Assembly: GCF_905120465.1 (NCBI RefSeq)
Contig: NZ_CAJHOF010000017.1
Span: 1-44,597, forward strand
Reading direction: 5' to 3'
DNA from: Campylobacter majalis
GTDB lineage: Bacteria > Campylobacterota > Campylobacteria > Campylobacterales > Campylobacteraceae
Length of the DNA: 44,597 nucleotides
Below are positions 16,500-27,800 of the stretch, in pieces. The position numbers were made by a program, and so were the translations under genes. Numbering within the stretch: the stretch's first letter is position 1; each line of letters opens with the position of its first letter. The notes under the pieces are model-generated. The model had not been told where the DNA came from, did not search any database, and worked only from the letters and a program-made list of their open reading frames with translations.

Positions 16500-17775
16500 T
16501 TAAATTTCTATAAAAAGCTCTTTTTGCCCAGCCATTTTATTAATACCATCTTTTGCCGATTTGCCAAGTGGTATTATCATCGCAACACAATTTTTTATAT
16601 CACTTTCACTAAAATCATCGCCCTTTGCTTTTTTTAAAAAATCTATTCTCTTGCAAAAGTTTTCAATCTCAGCAGGTGTGTATGGAAATTTATTTGGTAT
16701 CGGATTATCTTTTTGATAAAGATTTTCTATAAGTGCAAAAATCTTATCAAGACTTACTATTTCAAGCATAAAATCTAGTTTAAATTTGCGTATATAAATC
16801 TCAAACATCTCTTTTGCGTATTCGTGCGTTGGAAGTGATATAAAAAACAATTCGTCCCAACGCCCTCTACGTAAAAACTCAGGGTTATTATCAAGTATGC
16901 TTCCTAGATCGTTTGCTGTTGCGAAAAATATTGCATTAAAGACATATTCGCAAGCTGATGTGTGCATATCATTTAATACCGTAAGTAATCGTCCTAGCAT
17001 TTGTTTCTCTTTTGGAGAAGTATTGCCTATCATTTTTTCAATCTCATCGATTAAAATAACAAATTTTTCATCAGGATATATCTTATTTCTTGCGTCTAGG
17101 TAGCTAAAAATCTCATTTATCTTACTAATCGGCTCATCACTATCCATTATTTGAGATAAATTTAAGGCTATTAGCTTGCGTTTTAGTTCTCCTGCAAAAC
17201 ATTTTGGGAAAAAAGTTTTCCCCGTTCCCGGTATGCCTACTAAAAAAATACCTTTGGCTTTGTATCCGTGCTTTTCTGCATTTATAAGTTGTGCCGTATA
17301 GTCTTTAAGGGGCTTTGCACCACCTATGTCCTTAAGAGTAAAAGGACTATCGATAACAGACAAACCGAGCTCTGCTTCTAATGCTTGTGCCTCACTTGTC
17401 TTTGCAAATTTTTGTTGAGATGTTAAAAATCCGTGTTTATTTGGTAGTGTTTGTATTATAAAAAGATCAGCAAATTCTTCTGGTGGTTTTGTGTTTGATA
17501 CAAGTATATATTTTGTGCCATCCACGCTTGATAAGAATTCTCTAATCTGTGAAATTTCAGGTAAGATACAAAGTTCATATCCACTATTGTGCTTTAGTTT
17601 AAATCTCAAAATTTCTTCTAATTTTTTTAATAGAAATTTTTTATCATTATAGTAAGAAACATCTTTGGCAACAAACCAGTAGTTTATCAGTTGATCTTCA
17701 AAGGTATTGTTTAGAGTAAGGTTATCTTCACCCCCCCCCCCCGACTTTTGGGGTTAATTCGGCAAACAAATTCAT
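16500..17775 (-). CDS. AAA+ ATPase, phase-variable by a G12 tract (out of frame here)
   Basis: The conserved part is a classical AAA+ ATPase: Walker A GIPGTGKT (near residue 127 from the TTG at 17609), Walker B ILIDEIEK (near 186), and an arginine-finger region PEFLRRGRWDEL (near 248). A frame that opens with ATG at 17775, overlapping the stop of the preceding gene (ATGA) behind a strong AGGAGAAGGA ribosome site, runs through a poly-G tract at 17731-17742. With 12 Gs it hits TGA directly after the tract. With 11 Gs it would join the ATPase frame and give about 424 residues, adding some 55 residues to the N-terminus. As sequenced the gene is therefore OFF, unless the TTG at 17609 is used. It may remodel Rep proteins or the partner encoded next door; that is inferred from the operon. 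Confidence 0.8.
17731..17742. repeat. Homopolymer C12 (G12 on the coding strand), contingency tract
   Basis: Twelve consecutive C on the plus strand, in DNA that is otherwise mostly A/T. It lies 31 bases after the ATG of the AAA+ ATPase frame. Poly-G tracts of this length slip during replication in Campylobacter and switch genes on and off. Confidence 0.85.
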
Positions 17776-18164
17776 TCCTTCTCCTCTGTTTTATATTCTA
17801 TTTGTATTTTTTTATTTTTCTTATTCTCTACCAAATCATATTCTATATGCATATTAATAGTTTTTATTTTATCCCACTTCTTTTTGCCAAATATTTCAAT
17901 ATCCAAGATATAAATTGCCTCTTTGGATATTTTGCTAGATATGCGTTTTATAAGCCCTTTTGATATAAGTTTTGTTATAAGACTATTTATGGTTTCTAAA
18001 CTTATATTGGCTCGTTTTGATATCTTTTCTTTTGTTGGTTTCGTAAGTATGACTTTATTATTTTCATCCACTTCATCTAAAATAGCTAACATTAAATTTA
18101 CACTGGTATTGGTATCCAAATATACCTTTAAATCATTTATATATTGCTCTTTTAAGTCATTCAT
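17772..18164 (-). CDS. Small RepL-like winged-helix protein
   Basis: The protein (130 residues from the preferred start) has a winged-helix core (TKPTKEKISKRANISLETIN, then LISKGLIKRI) followed by IFGKKKWDKIKTIN. That tail is like the segment after the wing in firmicute RepL replication proteins. The upstream gene is a larger RepL-like protein, so the two look like diverged paralogues. I prefer the ATG at 18164, with GAGGAA upstream and an ATGAATGA overlap, over the ATG at 18179. It could be a second initiator subunit or a copy-number regulator. Confidence 0.6.
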   Translation of the reverse strand: MNDLKEQYINDLKVYLDTNTSVNLMLAILDEVDENNKVILTKPTKEKISKRANISLETINSLITKLISKGLIKRISSKISKEAIYILDIEIFGKKKWDKIKTINMHIEYDLVENKKNKKIQIEYKTEEKE

Positions 18165-19107
18165 TATATGTTTCCTCATTTTTTAATAATTCCAAATTTA
18201 AATTTATTTTAGCTTCTTTCATCTTAATTTCAGCTAGGAGAAAATCAAATTCTAATTGAGATATCTTATCTTTCATTTTGTTTAAATTGGCTTTTTCAAG
18301 TTCTATTTCTGACTTTTGTACCTCTAATTTTAAGTTCTCTATCTTGCTATTATTCTTTTTGTTGCTTATTAAAATATTCTTTTTCGGCTCTTCTTCATTG
18401 ATACTATTAAATAAATTTGGCTCTTCCTCTACTTGAATATCTATGATATTTCCCTCTTTTTTGCCTATAATAAATTCGGTTTCTGTTTCCCGATCTTGTT
18501 TGCTATGGACTATTTTTTTGATTTCATAATCTTTACTATTATTCTTAATGTTATCAAATTCATCATATTTATTTTCAGTAATCAACTCTTGTTTCATTGT
18601 AAGATTTTGAAAATCAAAGGTTTGAACTATGGTTCTTTTTAGCTCTTTAAGTTGCAAAAAACTACCTTTGCTAACAATATCAGGATTTATAAAATATATA
18701 TCATTACCATATAATTCAAGCTCTTTTTTAGCTTCTTTTGTTGCTTCTGCAAACACATTTTTTTCTGTTAAAGATTTAAAATTTTTATATACTGCTGACT
18801 TGCTTAATATCTTATTCTCTGTAAAATAACCTATAAAATTTGATGAAAAAGAAAAAGAGTTCGTGTAATCAATTCTTTTAATTGCATATAATAAGATTTT
18901 CAGCTCTGCATTTGTTAGGCTTTGTAGAAAATTTATATTTTCAAGATAAAGTTTAACAAACTCATCTTTTGTGTTTGCTTCTTTTGTGAATGAATTAATG
19001 GTTCTAGTAACTTCGCCAGTCTCATTATTGATAATTTCTTGCGTATGGTCATATAGTTTTATAGTTTTTTTTCGCTTACTCTCTAAGGTCTTTATACCAT
19101 TTTGCAT
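18157..19107 (-). CDS. RepL-like plasmid replication initiator with coiled-coil extension
   Basis: The first ~165 residues fit the RepL family of plasmid initiators. QEIINNETGEVTRTINSF matches the opening beta strands, LTNAELKILLYAIKRIDYT the central helix, SKSAVYKNFKSLTEKNVF the HTH, and IYFINPDIVSKGSF the wing and following helix. RepL proteins bind and open the plasmid origin. Residues ~230-310 add a charged coiled coil not usual for the family. It is the first gene after a near-consensus promoter. This gene is the best evidence that the window is a replicating plasmid. The origin may lie within or near this gene, as in other RepL plasmids. Confidence 0.65.
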   Translation of the reverse strand: MQNGIKTLESKRKKTIKLYDHTQEIINNETGEVTRTINSFTKEANTKDEFVKLYLENINFLQSLTNAELKILLYAIKRIDYTNSFSFSSNFIGYFTENKILSKSAVYKNFKSLTEKNVFAEATKEAKKELELYGNDIYFINPDIVSKGSFLQLKELKRTIVQTFDFQNLTMKQELITENKYDEFDNIKNNSKDYEIKKIVHSKQDRETETEFIIGKKEGNIIDIQVEEEPNLFNSINEEEPKKNILISNKKNNSKIENLKLEVQKSEIELEKANLNKMKDKISQLEFDFLLAEIKMKEAKINLNLELLKNEETYNE

Positions 19108-19139
19108 TTTATACCCACTAGATAAAATTTGTTTTTACA

Positions 19140-19199
19140 AGTATATAATATTTTTATAGTTTTGTCAATATTTTTTTTATTAATTATAAAAAAAATATT
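19140..19199 (-). promoter_or_regulatory. RepL promoter: TTGACA-17-TATACT with 33-bp A/T palindrome
   Basis: On the minus strand TTGACA (19163-19168) and TATACT (19140-19145) are 17 bp apart. The palindrome at 19167-19199 has perfect 14-bp arms (AATATTTTTTTTAT and complement) around five bases and shares two bases with the -35. The same design precedes ParA and the 140-aa exported protein. It could be an operator or a strong UP element. Confidence 0.75.
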
Positions 19200-19950
19200 A
19201 TTTACGTTTAAATATTCTTCTTCTTATGCGACGAAGTTTATTTCGACGATTGGCAATATCTTGTTTAAATAGTTCATCACTGCTTTGAATAGATTTTTTA
19301 AGGCTCTGTGTCCGTTCTTTGATTTTTTGTAGTAGTTCTTGTGTTTTTTTACTTTCTTTATCAAATTTTTCACTATAAGCTTCAAATTCTCTTTTTTCTT
19401 TTTGTTCTACATACTCAATCATATCATCTAGCTTGGCAGTTCTTGCACTTTCATCTATCTCATAGTATGGAATAAACTCATCTTTTCTACCTATTGCACT
19501 TTCAATACTGGATTCATAACCAAAATCTACCAAAACTTGTGCGATAATCTGCTCTGCTATATGAGCGTTAGTTCCTACAAATTGAACATGCGGAGAGTTT
19601 ATTTCCCTATCCTGCAAGTGAATTTCTAAAATACCCTCTGCTTTAGCAGTTAATAGCTTATTGAACAAAACGGCATTTAGTTCTTGAATATCCTTAATGT
19701 TAATATCTATATTTCTACACCAAACATTAGCTGTCCTAATCTCACCTTTTTGATTAAGATATGCTAAAATTTCTTTTTTTATAGCTTTTTCACCAGTAAA
19801 AAGCTGGTCTGGTTTTTTTCTCTTTGCAAAAACTTCTGCTAATTTTTGCAAAAAATAACTTCTAACATTGTCATCGGATATAATAATAAGTGCAAATTCT
19901 AGTTCTCTCAAAAAACTTTTTGAATTTGCACTTCTAGCTTTTTGTAACAT
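19198..19950 (-). CDS. 250-aa basic protein, unknown; possible DNA-processing protein
   Basis: Not recognised with certainty. The N-terminal 175 residues are a mixed alpha/beta domain containing EIHLQDREINSPHVQFVGTN near residues 108-127. Residues ~195-230 are a charged helix. The last 20 residues are extremely basic (RRNKLRRIRRRIFKRK), suitable for DNA binding or for a secretion signal. The PHVQ segment recalls the HUH/HUQ motif of relaxases and rolling-circle Reps, but a matching tyrosine motif is not obvious. It follows the 624-aa gene after two bases. No canonical relaxase was found elsewhere, which makes this worth testing. Confidence 0.5.
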   Translation of the reverse strand: MLQKARSANSKSFLRELEFALIIISDDNVRSYFLQKLAEVFAKRKKPDQLFTGEKAIKKEILAYLNQKGEIRTANVWCRNIDINIKDIQELNAVLFNKLLTAKAEGILEIHLQDREINSPHVQFVGTNAHIAEQIIAQVLVDFGYESSIESAIGRKDEFIPYYEIDESARTAKLDDMIEYVEQKEKREFEAYSEKFDKESKKTQELLQKIKERTQSLKKSIQSSDELFKQDIANRRNKLRRIRRRIFKRK

Positions 19951-19952
19951 AA

Positions 19953-21827
19953 TTAGCTTAAAATATCTTTACTTCTTTGTTGCTTCTGCTTTTGATGATC
20001 ATCAGAGACTGGACTGTTTTGTTGCTTATCTAATTGTGTTTTAAGAAAATCGATTTGATCTTGCAAAATCTTTTCTCGCTCTTTTAAACTTTTATTTTCT
20101 AATTCCAGCTTAAATATTTGATTTTCTGCCAAAAATACTTTTTTGGCTTCTTGCTCTAAAAGTTCGCTTTTTTGTACTTGTATTTCAAGATTTGTTTTAA
20201 GTCTTTCTATTTCGATTTTATCTTTATAGCCATCCTTTACCTCTTGCTCTAAAATTGTGATTCTATCGCTTTTTTCTTTAATTATGTTTTGTAAATATTC
20301 GCTTTTAGCTCTTAAGCTTGTATTATTTTGCTTTTCGGCTTGCAATTGCTCATTGAGATCATTATTGTCGTTATCTAAATCAGCTATTATTTGTTCTTGC
20401 TCTTCTGAGTATTTATTTAAAATTTGAAGCTTATTATCCGCCTCTCTTAACACTTTTAACTCTTTTTCAAAATCTTCCCTAAGTTGTGTCATTTCATTGA
20501 CTTTTAATTGTATAGTGCCTTTTTGTTTTGAAATGGTCTCTTCTCGCTTTGTAATTTGCTCTAAAAGTTCATTTTCTGCCTTTTTGGATATACTTAACTC
20601 ATTTTTTAATTCATTTATTTCTTGCTCTTTAATTTTTAAATTTAAAATATCCTTAGTAAAGAGTAGTGAGGCAAAATTTATAGTATCCTCGTTTCTATAT
20701 TTTTGAGTAATATTTTTTAAAGCTTCATTAATTGATAAGCCATTATTTAGATTATTTTTTAAATCAACATAAGCTTCCTTAGCATCACTTTGAGCTTTTT
20801 CCAACCTCATTTTTGTCTTTTCAAACTCTTTTTGTGTATATAGAGTAAAACTATCCTCTATGATTTTATCTATATTAATTTTCGGTGTTTCTTCACGTGT
20901 ATTATTGTCTGTTGTAGTTTTAACTACTTCAGCCATCGAAGCAAGGTTAAAAACCTTTGGAGGTTGTTTTTCGGTCTGTAAAATTTGAATAGTTGAATCT
21001 TTTGGCAAAGAATCTCTTTTGCTGTCTCTTTCCTCTTTTATCTCACTTTTTGCTATCTCTTTTGCATTTTTTAATATATCATCATTTTGGCGTTCTAAAG
21101 CTTTTCTCTGTTCTTTTTCAATCATACTCAAACCACCCCAAGATATGATTTCATCAATACTTTTTGAAATTTCTTTAGTTTGTGAGCCTTGTTCGTAAGT
21201 ATAACCAAACACTTCATCTACACCTAGCTCTTTTAATTTATGCGACATATCAAGCAAAAATCTTGTTAGTATAAAGTTATTATCTTTTGCAGTCTTGAAA
21301 TTTTCTAAAAGCTGTATATTTTCCTTTGACATATTTAGCACATATTCATCGCAATATTTTAATGCTCCACGCCTATGAAAAATAAGAGTTAGGCTATTTT
21401 CTCCTATCTCTTTAAAATCGACTAGCGATACACTTGGAGTTGTTAAAAAAACGTCTTTTATATCATCTATCTTTGAGCGGTCTTGTATTTCCCTTAAATC
21501 GATAGTTAAACTTAAATATTGGCTATCCTGAATAGGCGGTAAATTTTTATTAGTAAAGAGCGAAACAGCTTTAAAATCAAAATTGCCAGTGTTTTGTTTG
21601 CTTATTGCGTATTTTAGTTTTTCTATATCCTCATTTAAATTTTGATTTAGCGAATACAGATTACTGAGATTATGAAAATAATCAATCCCTATTGACTCTA
21701 GGTAATCGATATAGCTTCTATCATCTCCATTCCAAAATATCTTTAGTGCATCAAACACTCCTCTTTTTGAAATGCTATTAATGTTTTGCTCTAAGAAATT
21801 TACACCATAGATATTTAACTTTAACAC
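19953..21827 (-). CDS. 624-aa protein: N-terminal domain plus long coiled coil
   Basis: The first ~240 residues look like a folded domain (MLKLNIYGVNFLEQ; DYLESIGIDYFHNL; LTLIFHRRGALKYCDEY). Residues ~240-330 form a polar linker. From about 330 to 600 it is a continuous coiled coil full of Glu, Lys, Gln and Leu. It ends QQRSKDILS, close to the ending RAKNILSSKKF of the giant protein encoded upstream. The start is GTG at 21827 with GGAG eight bases before. Such a protein could be a DNA-handling scaffold or a mobilization protein; no active site was identified. Confidence 0.55.
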   Translation of the reverse strand: MLKLNIYGVNFLEQNINSISKRGVFDALKIFWNGDDRSYIDYLESIGIDYFHNLSNLYSLNQNLNEDIEKLKYAISKQNTGNFDFKAVSLFTNKNLPPIQDSQYLSLTIDLREIQDRSKIDDIKDVFLTTPSVSLVDFKEIGENSLTLIFHRRGALKYCDEYVLNMSKENIQLLENFKTAKDNNFILTRFLLDMSHKLKELGVDEVFGYTYEQGSQTKEISKSIDEIISWGGLSMIEKEQRKALERQNDDILKNAKEIAKSEIKEERDSKRDSLPKDSTIQILQTEKQPPKVFNLASMAEVVKTTTDNNTREETPKINIDKIIEDSFTLYTQKEFEKTKMRLEKAQSDAKEAYVDLKNNLNNGLSINEALKNITQKYRNEDTINFASLLFTKDILNLKIKEQEINELKNELSISKKAENELLEQITKREETISKQKGTIQLKVNEMTQLREDFEKELKVLREADNKLQILNKYSEEQEQIIADLDNDNNDLNEQLQAEKQNNTSLRAKSEYLQNIIKEKSDRITILEQEVKDGYKDKIEIERLKTNLEIQVQKSELLEQEAKKVFLAENQIFKLELENKSLKEREKILQDQIDFLKTQLDKQQNSPVSDDHQKQKQQRSKDILS

Positions 21828-21843
21828 GCTGGTCTCCTATATC

Positions 21844-21876
21844 AATAATTTTTTTATTAATTATAACAAAAATATT
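21844..21876 (-). promoter_or_regulatory. Fourth A/T palindrome, upstream of the 624-aa gene
   Basis: A 33-base sequence closely similar to the palindromes before RepL, ParA and the 140-aa gene. Here a TTGATA replaces TTGACA at its edge and the ribosome site follows directly, so the usual promoter spacing is not possible. A TATAAT in the centre of the palindrome could serve as -10. It may be a diverged operator or an operator-controlled short promoter. Confidence 0.45.
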
Positions 21877-21895
21877 GCTTTTTGTGGAATATTTT

Positions 21896-24800
21896 TTAAA
21901 ATTTTTTGGAGCTTAATATATTTTTAGCTCTTTTATCTTTTGAATTTTCCATAATTTGCATATTTTCAAACATAATATCTATTTTATCAGCTATATCATT
22001 ACTATTAAAATCTTTTAAATTTATTTTTAATGGCTCAATTTTATTTTCAGCTGTAATTTCATCAAGTACAAGTAGCTTTTCTTGTGTTTGCATAGCCTCT
22101 TCTTGTTTGCTTTGCTGTTCTTGCTTTGATTCTTGTGCTTGATCTTGTTGTATTTCTAGGATAGGTTCGTCCAAAGATATAACCTCAGTATCTTTAATAT
22201 CATTCACAATCTCTTTTGGTTCTAATTTGCCATTTTTATTTAAGAATTTAGAATATTGTGGTGCAAGATGAGCTATATTATGATCGCTAAAATCATTTAT
22301 CAGAATACTCTCTTTTCTTTTTTCATTACGTATTCTAAAAATTTCTTCTATATTCTTTAAATCTTGTTTTAAGACTTTTAGTAGTACGCCTCTATTATAA
22401 TCTTCCAGACTATCGGAAGCGTTGTTTTCTAAAAATCTTGAGTATAGCTTTATTTTATCCTCAGTTTCTCTTAAAACTTTATTTCGATGAGAAAAAATGT
22501 TTTCTGAATTTTTTATAACATTTTCTATTTTTTGAAGCAAGCCCTCATAGCTAATCTCAACAAATAAAGAATTTTTTTGCTTTGAATATATTAGATTTTG
22601 TGGAGAAAAGGTATTGCCATCCCCATCACTTAAAAATCCGTTGATATAAGTTATACCATCATCAAAACCTGATTTTCTTGATTGCAATGTTAGCGTTATG
22701 CCTTTTAGTTCTAAAATTTCAAGCTCTTGTTCTTCCTGCTTTCTTGTAAAATTATACAAAAGGTCTAAAATTTTGTCTTTTTTGGCTTTAAAATCCAATT
22801 CATCATCTTTATTTTTGGCTCTTCTTGTTGTTTCTATTCCAAAAGCTTTTATGGAGTAGTTTTCATTTTCATTAATTTTTATATTTACAATATTTTGTAA
22901 AAATTTAGTTTCCTCTTTAAGCTCGTTCAGATAGGCTTGATTTGTTTTTAGATTCTTTTGATTTGTTAAAATTGCATTTTTATGGTTTCTAAAAAGCCTA
23001 TCTTCTGTCTGCAAAAAGTTCGAGATACGATGTTTCTCTAAAACAAACATATTTCCAGTTGCAAAAGCTTTCATCTCTGCAATATTTGCAACTTCTGCGT
23101 CTATACTATCAAACACTCTAATGCCATCACTAAAATTACCTTTTTTGATCTGTGCTAGTGGCTTTAGTTTTTGCTCATTAACTTGAAACATTCTAGCGTC
23201 ATATGTCTGTTCTGTTGCATATCTATACACAGACATTTCAAAATTCTTATCTTTTTCAAACCAATAGTTGCCTTGTCTTATAAATCGCCCTAGCCTTTGC
23301 TGTAAATCACAAGGTCGCCACGGACAATCAAGTTCGTGCATAGCCACGCCCAAACGTTGCACATTTGTCCCAGCTCCCATTTTTGATGTTGAGCCAATTA
23401 AAAATCTAATCTCACCTGCATTCATCTTCTCAAATAAAGCTTGCTTTGCTAGATCAGTATTCGCATCTCCTATAAATGCTATCTCTTTTTGAGAAATACC
23501 TGCTTTTACTAGCTCTTTTAAAATTTCAGCATATACATCAAATTTATCTCCCTGTTCGCTTATGAGTTCTTCTATGGTATATTCTTTGAGAATCTTATTT
23601 GTCTTTGCACCATCTGAGTTTTGTTGATATTTTACATACAACTCCTCGCCATCATCATTTACTACCAAATCCAAGCTAAGCTCTTGTGCTATTATCTCTA
23701 TGGATTTATACTCACTTAAGCTCTGTTCTTCAACATTTATTTTTTGACTATTTTGCTTTGAAACGCCCATATCACAAAATATTAACTGAGTGCCTTTTGG
23801 ATAGTTTTCATCTTTATAATGTGCTACTGCTCTTTCTACTAGCCTACTTATTTTTGTTTCCCCTGACAGCTTACTTTGTGGATTTATAAGCCTATAATCA
23901 AGTGCTGCTTTGCGTGCCTCTGTTGTTAAACTTAATACATTTTCGGTTTTTTTACTACTATCCAGGTGATCCATTCTATAAATTATCGAACCTTTATTAT
24001 AATTACCGTTTTCATCCTCGACGCCTATAAAATTTGCTACTTCATCGCTTCTAGGGATAATTACATTTGTAGGAGTTCCACCCTTTATACTTGGAACAAA
24101 TCTACCTATTTTATTTTCGATATCCTCATTTGTGATAATATCTACGTTTTGCTTATAAATATTCATAAGCTCAGGCACATTTATAAATTTAGCTAGGCGT
24201 GGAACAATTTTATAATTAACACCAGTGCTATCAAGCTCTTCTCCCAATGTAACTTTTGTAAAAGCCTTTTGCCAATCATCAAAAAAACTAAGTCCAAGTT
24301 CACTTAAAACTTCTGGTTGCAAGTAGTTTTGCATAATATAAAATTCACTAATTGAATTACTTACTGGGGTTCCAGTCATAAAATATAGCTTATAATTGTT
24401 ACTTATGCAATACCTTGTAGCACATAGCATTTTCATAGCCCTATCGCTATCAGTTAATGGTAAGCCTTTTACGCCTTGTAAATTTGTGCTGATGTAAAGA
24501 TTTTTAAATGTATGTGCCTCATCTACAAATAAAGCGTCTATACCCAAATCTTCAAAAGCTATTTCATTATCAAATTTCTTACCTTTTGCTTTCTTTTCAA
24601 GCTTATTTTTTAGTTTTACTATTTGTTTATTAAGATACAATTCAAAGTTATTTTCGTCTTTTTGCGTAAGCCTAGCACCCTTTTTATTACTAACCATTTT
24701 TTCTATGTTTTCGATCTCTTTTTCTATGATTTCTTTTTGATAGCTTTGCATTACATTCATATTTTCAAATGTAGAGTGTTTCATAATTACGGCATCAAAT

Positions 24801-27800
24801 TCGCCATATCTAGCTTTATATAAAAATTCCTTTCTTGCTTTTCTACTATTGATTTTATCGCCTACAAGTATATTAGCGCTAGGATAAGCACGTAAAAATT
24901 CGTCAGCCCATTGACGTGTTAGGTGATTTGGAACTAAAATAAGAGCCTTTTTTATAATTCCCATACGTTTTTGCTCCATAGCAATAGCAATACTTGCCAA
25001 TGTTTTACCTGCTCCCACCTGATGATCCAATAAAAGGGAGTTTTTCATAATACCTTTATAAACAACATCTTTTTGATGTGGACGGAGAGTTATATCCTTA
25101 TTTAGGTTATCGAATTTTAAATATTCATCAAATTGAAAAACTTTACCGGCAAAGACATTGATTTTATTATTGTAACTCTCCTCTATGCTTTCTCTTACTT
25201 GTTCATTATTAAAGCAATAACTCTCAAATAAATCTCTAATTACATCTGCATTATCCATAGCTTGTTTTGTGGGAGCTATTTCGATTATTGTCTTTTTTGT
25301 GCCGTCTGGTTTCTCTATTGTTCTCTTAACTTCTAAGCTTTGATTATTTATAACAAGCTCTAACATCTTGCGAGTATCAAATTTAACATTTCCTTCTTCA
25401 TTTTTCACTATGATATTAATGGCATTATCGTTCATATCGGAGCTTTTTACTAATTCCCCATCAATAGTTTGAAACTCGTCTATTATATAAGTTCCCTGAA
25501 AATAGTCTATTTTAACCATTATCTTATTAGGATTATAAAAGAAAGTATCTCTTATAAAATTTTCATAATTTTCAATATCAACATAATTTGAACCAAAATT
25601 TATCTCTAAATCTTGATAGCTTACACGTGGTGCAAAATATGCCTCAAGCTCATTCGCAACATCTTGCAATGGCAACGAAATATCATCGAAGCTTTTTTTA
25701 TTCTTAATCATATCTATTATCGCTGTGTGCTTTTGCTTAACATTACCACTTAGAAACTCGCTTGCAAGCTCATAACCATTTCCAGTTAAGCTTTTAAAAA
25801 TCAATTTTTTTTGAGTTAGCTCAGTTAAAATTTCATTAATGCTTATATTAGGCAAATACTCTTTCATAGCTTCTATATTAAACCTACCATAGTCATTTAT
25901 TGATTTCGCAAGTGCTTCAACTGGATTATTTGCGGTGCTAATCTCTTTTGCAAACAAAACACGTTTTAATAAAATATCACTTAAAACATAAGTTTTATTA
26001 CCTTTTTTATCTTTTACTTCATTTTCGGTAGCATATATCCTAAAGCTATCAATACCGTCAAGATCTATAATGCTTTGTAGATTATGCATTGTTATTTTGC
26101 CATTACTATCTTTCTTATGTCTTGGATTTGAATTTAAAAATTTTGTCTTTGTATCTTTTAAAATTTCGTCTCTTATATTACGCAATCTTTGTTTTTTGGT
26201 ATCTATAATAAAATTATCATCATCGCTATTTGGTTTAGTTTTCTCATCGTCTAAAACCTCTTTTAGTAAATCTCTAAATGCTACGATTTTTTGGCAAAGT
26301 TTAAATTCTGCGTGATTTAAATAGCTTTTAAAAATAAAATTTTGTTTTTTAGTTTCGATAATGTCATTTTTTGCTACTAAATCAATCTTGTCTATTGATA
26401 ATTCATCTTCAAAATAAGCCTCGTGACAAACATTATCACTATCTTTTACATAAAATTTATCATCAAACTCAAATAAATTACCATTTTTAAGAGAATTGAC
26501 ATAATTAAATTGACTTTCGGACATTGAACCGTAAGGTATATCTGTAATGGTTGTATAATTTGGTTCATTGAGTTTAAAAAGCTTATCTTTATAACTATGC
26601 GTATCTTGTATTCTATCTCTTAGTTGATTAGACCATTCATCATCTAGTTTTGCTTTTAGCGATAAAATATATTCTCCAAATTGATTTGTTCTAACGCTTG
26701 GCTGTCCAATCATATTTTCAGGATTGTTATCATAATATTCATTTAAATTAATCTTTTGACCATTGCTAAAATTTCTAACTTCATTTGAGCTTAAAAGCAA
26801 TAAATCATATTTTTTAAATTTTAATCTTTCCTCTTTCTCTTCTTCACTTAGTTTATTGTAATAAAATACATCTGTCAATACATCTGTATGTCTAAAAACA
26901 AGACTAGGCAATCTAAAAGCAGATATAAAATTTCCATTTTCACTCATAATAGAGCGGTGAATGCTTGTTTGACTATCTAAAAAATATGAGCTCGTAACAA
27001 AATTGACAATACCACCCTCTTTAACTAACTCGCTAGCTTTAATTGCAAAATAATTATGTATGCTTTGATTATTTCCACGACTTTTATAATCACGTATGGT
27101 ATCTTGTCCAAAAGGTGGATTTCCTATTACAACATCATACTCTCTATAAGTATCTACATTTTCCAAGCCAGCATTGTAAATTTTGACATTTGGGTGTAGT
27201 AGTTTTGCTATTGTAGCAGTTATAGTATCTTTTTCGATAGCTTCAAATTCAAAATTATCAGGTGCCAATGATATAAATTTACCTATACCACAACTAGGCT
27301 CTAAGGCATAAATTTTTTCTTTCTTACCTACCCCTAATTCATCTAAGCCAAAATACATTTGTTTTATAAGCTCATCAGGCGTATAATAGGCATTATCGGT
27401 AGTTTGGCTTAGTTCAGTATAGTTTTTCTCTCCTACAAGCTCTTTAAGCTCACTTCTTTGGCTTAAAAACCTATCCTCTACAAAAAGCTCTTTTAAACCA
27501 CCATATCCACTAAATTTGGCAAGAGTTATTTGCTCTTCAGGTGTAGCCACTGGATATGGTCTATTTTTATCATTTAAGATAATTTGAGTTGTTTTTAAAG
27601 CTTCGTAATTTGCCTCAATTCGTTCTTTTTTGCTAGTTATATCAAAGTTATCAAATAATCCCTTATAACTTTGGGCTTCGTATTTTGTTAAAAATTGATA
27701 AGACAAAAAGGTCTTAAAATAACCTTTTTGCTGTTCTATATTTTCACTTTCATCTAAGCTTAGTTGTCCATCCACTGCTTTGGCAATTTGATTGTCGGAT

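Noticed and set aside
21844-21876. A -35/-10 promoter of the usual maintenance type before the 624-aa gene
   Set aside because: TTGATA is followed directly by the ribosome site and coding sequence, so a -10 at 17 bp would fall inside the gene; only the palindrome is kept as a feature.
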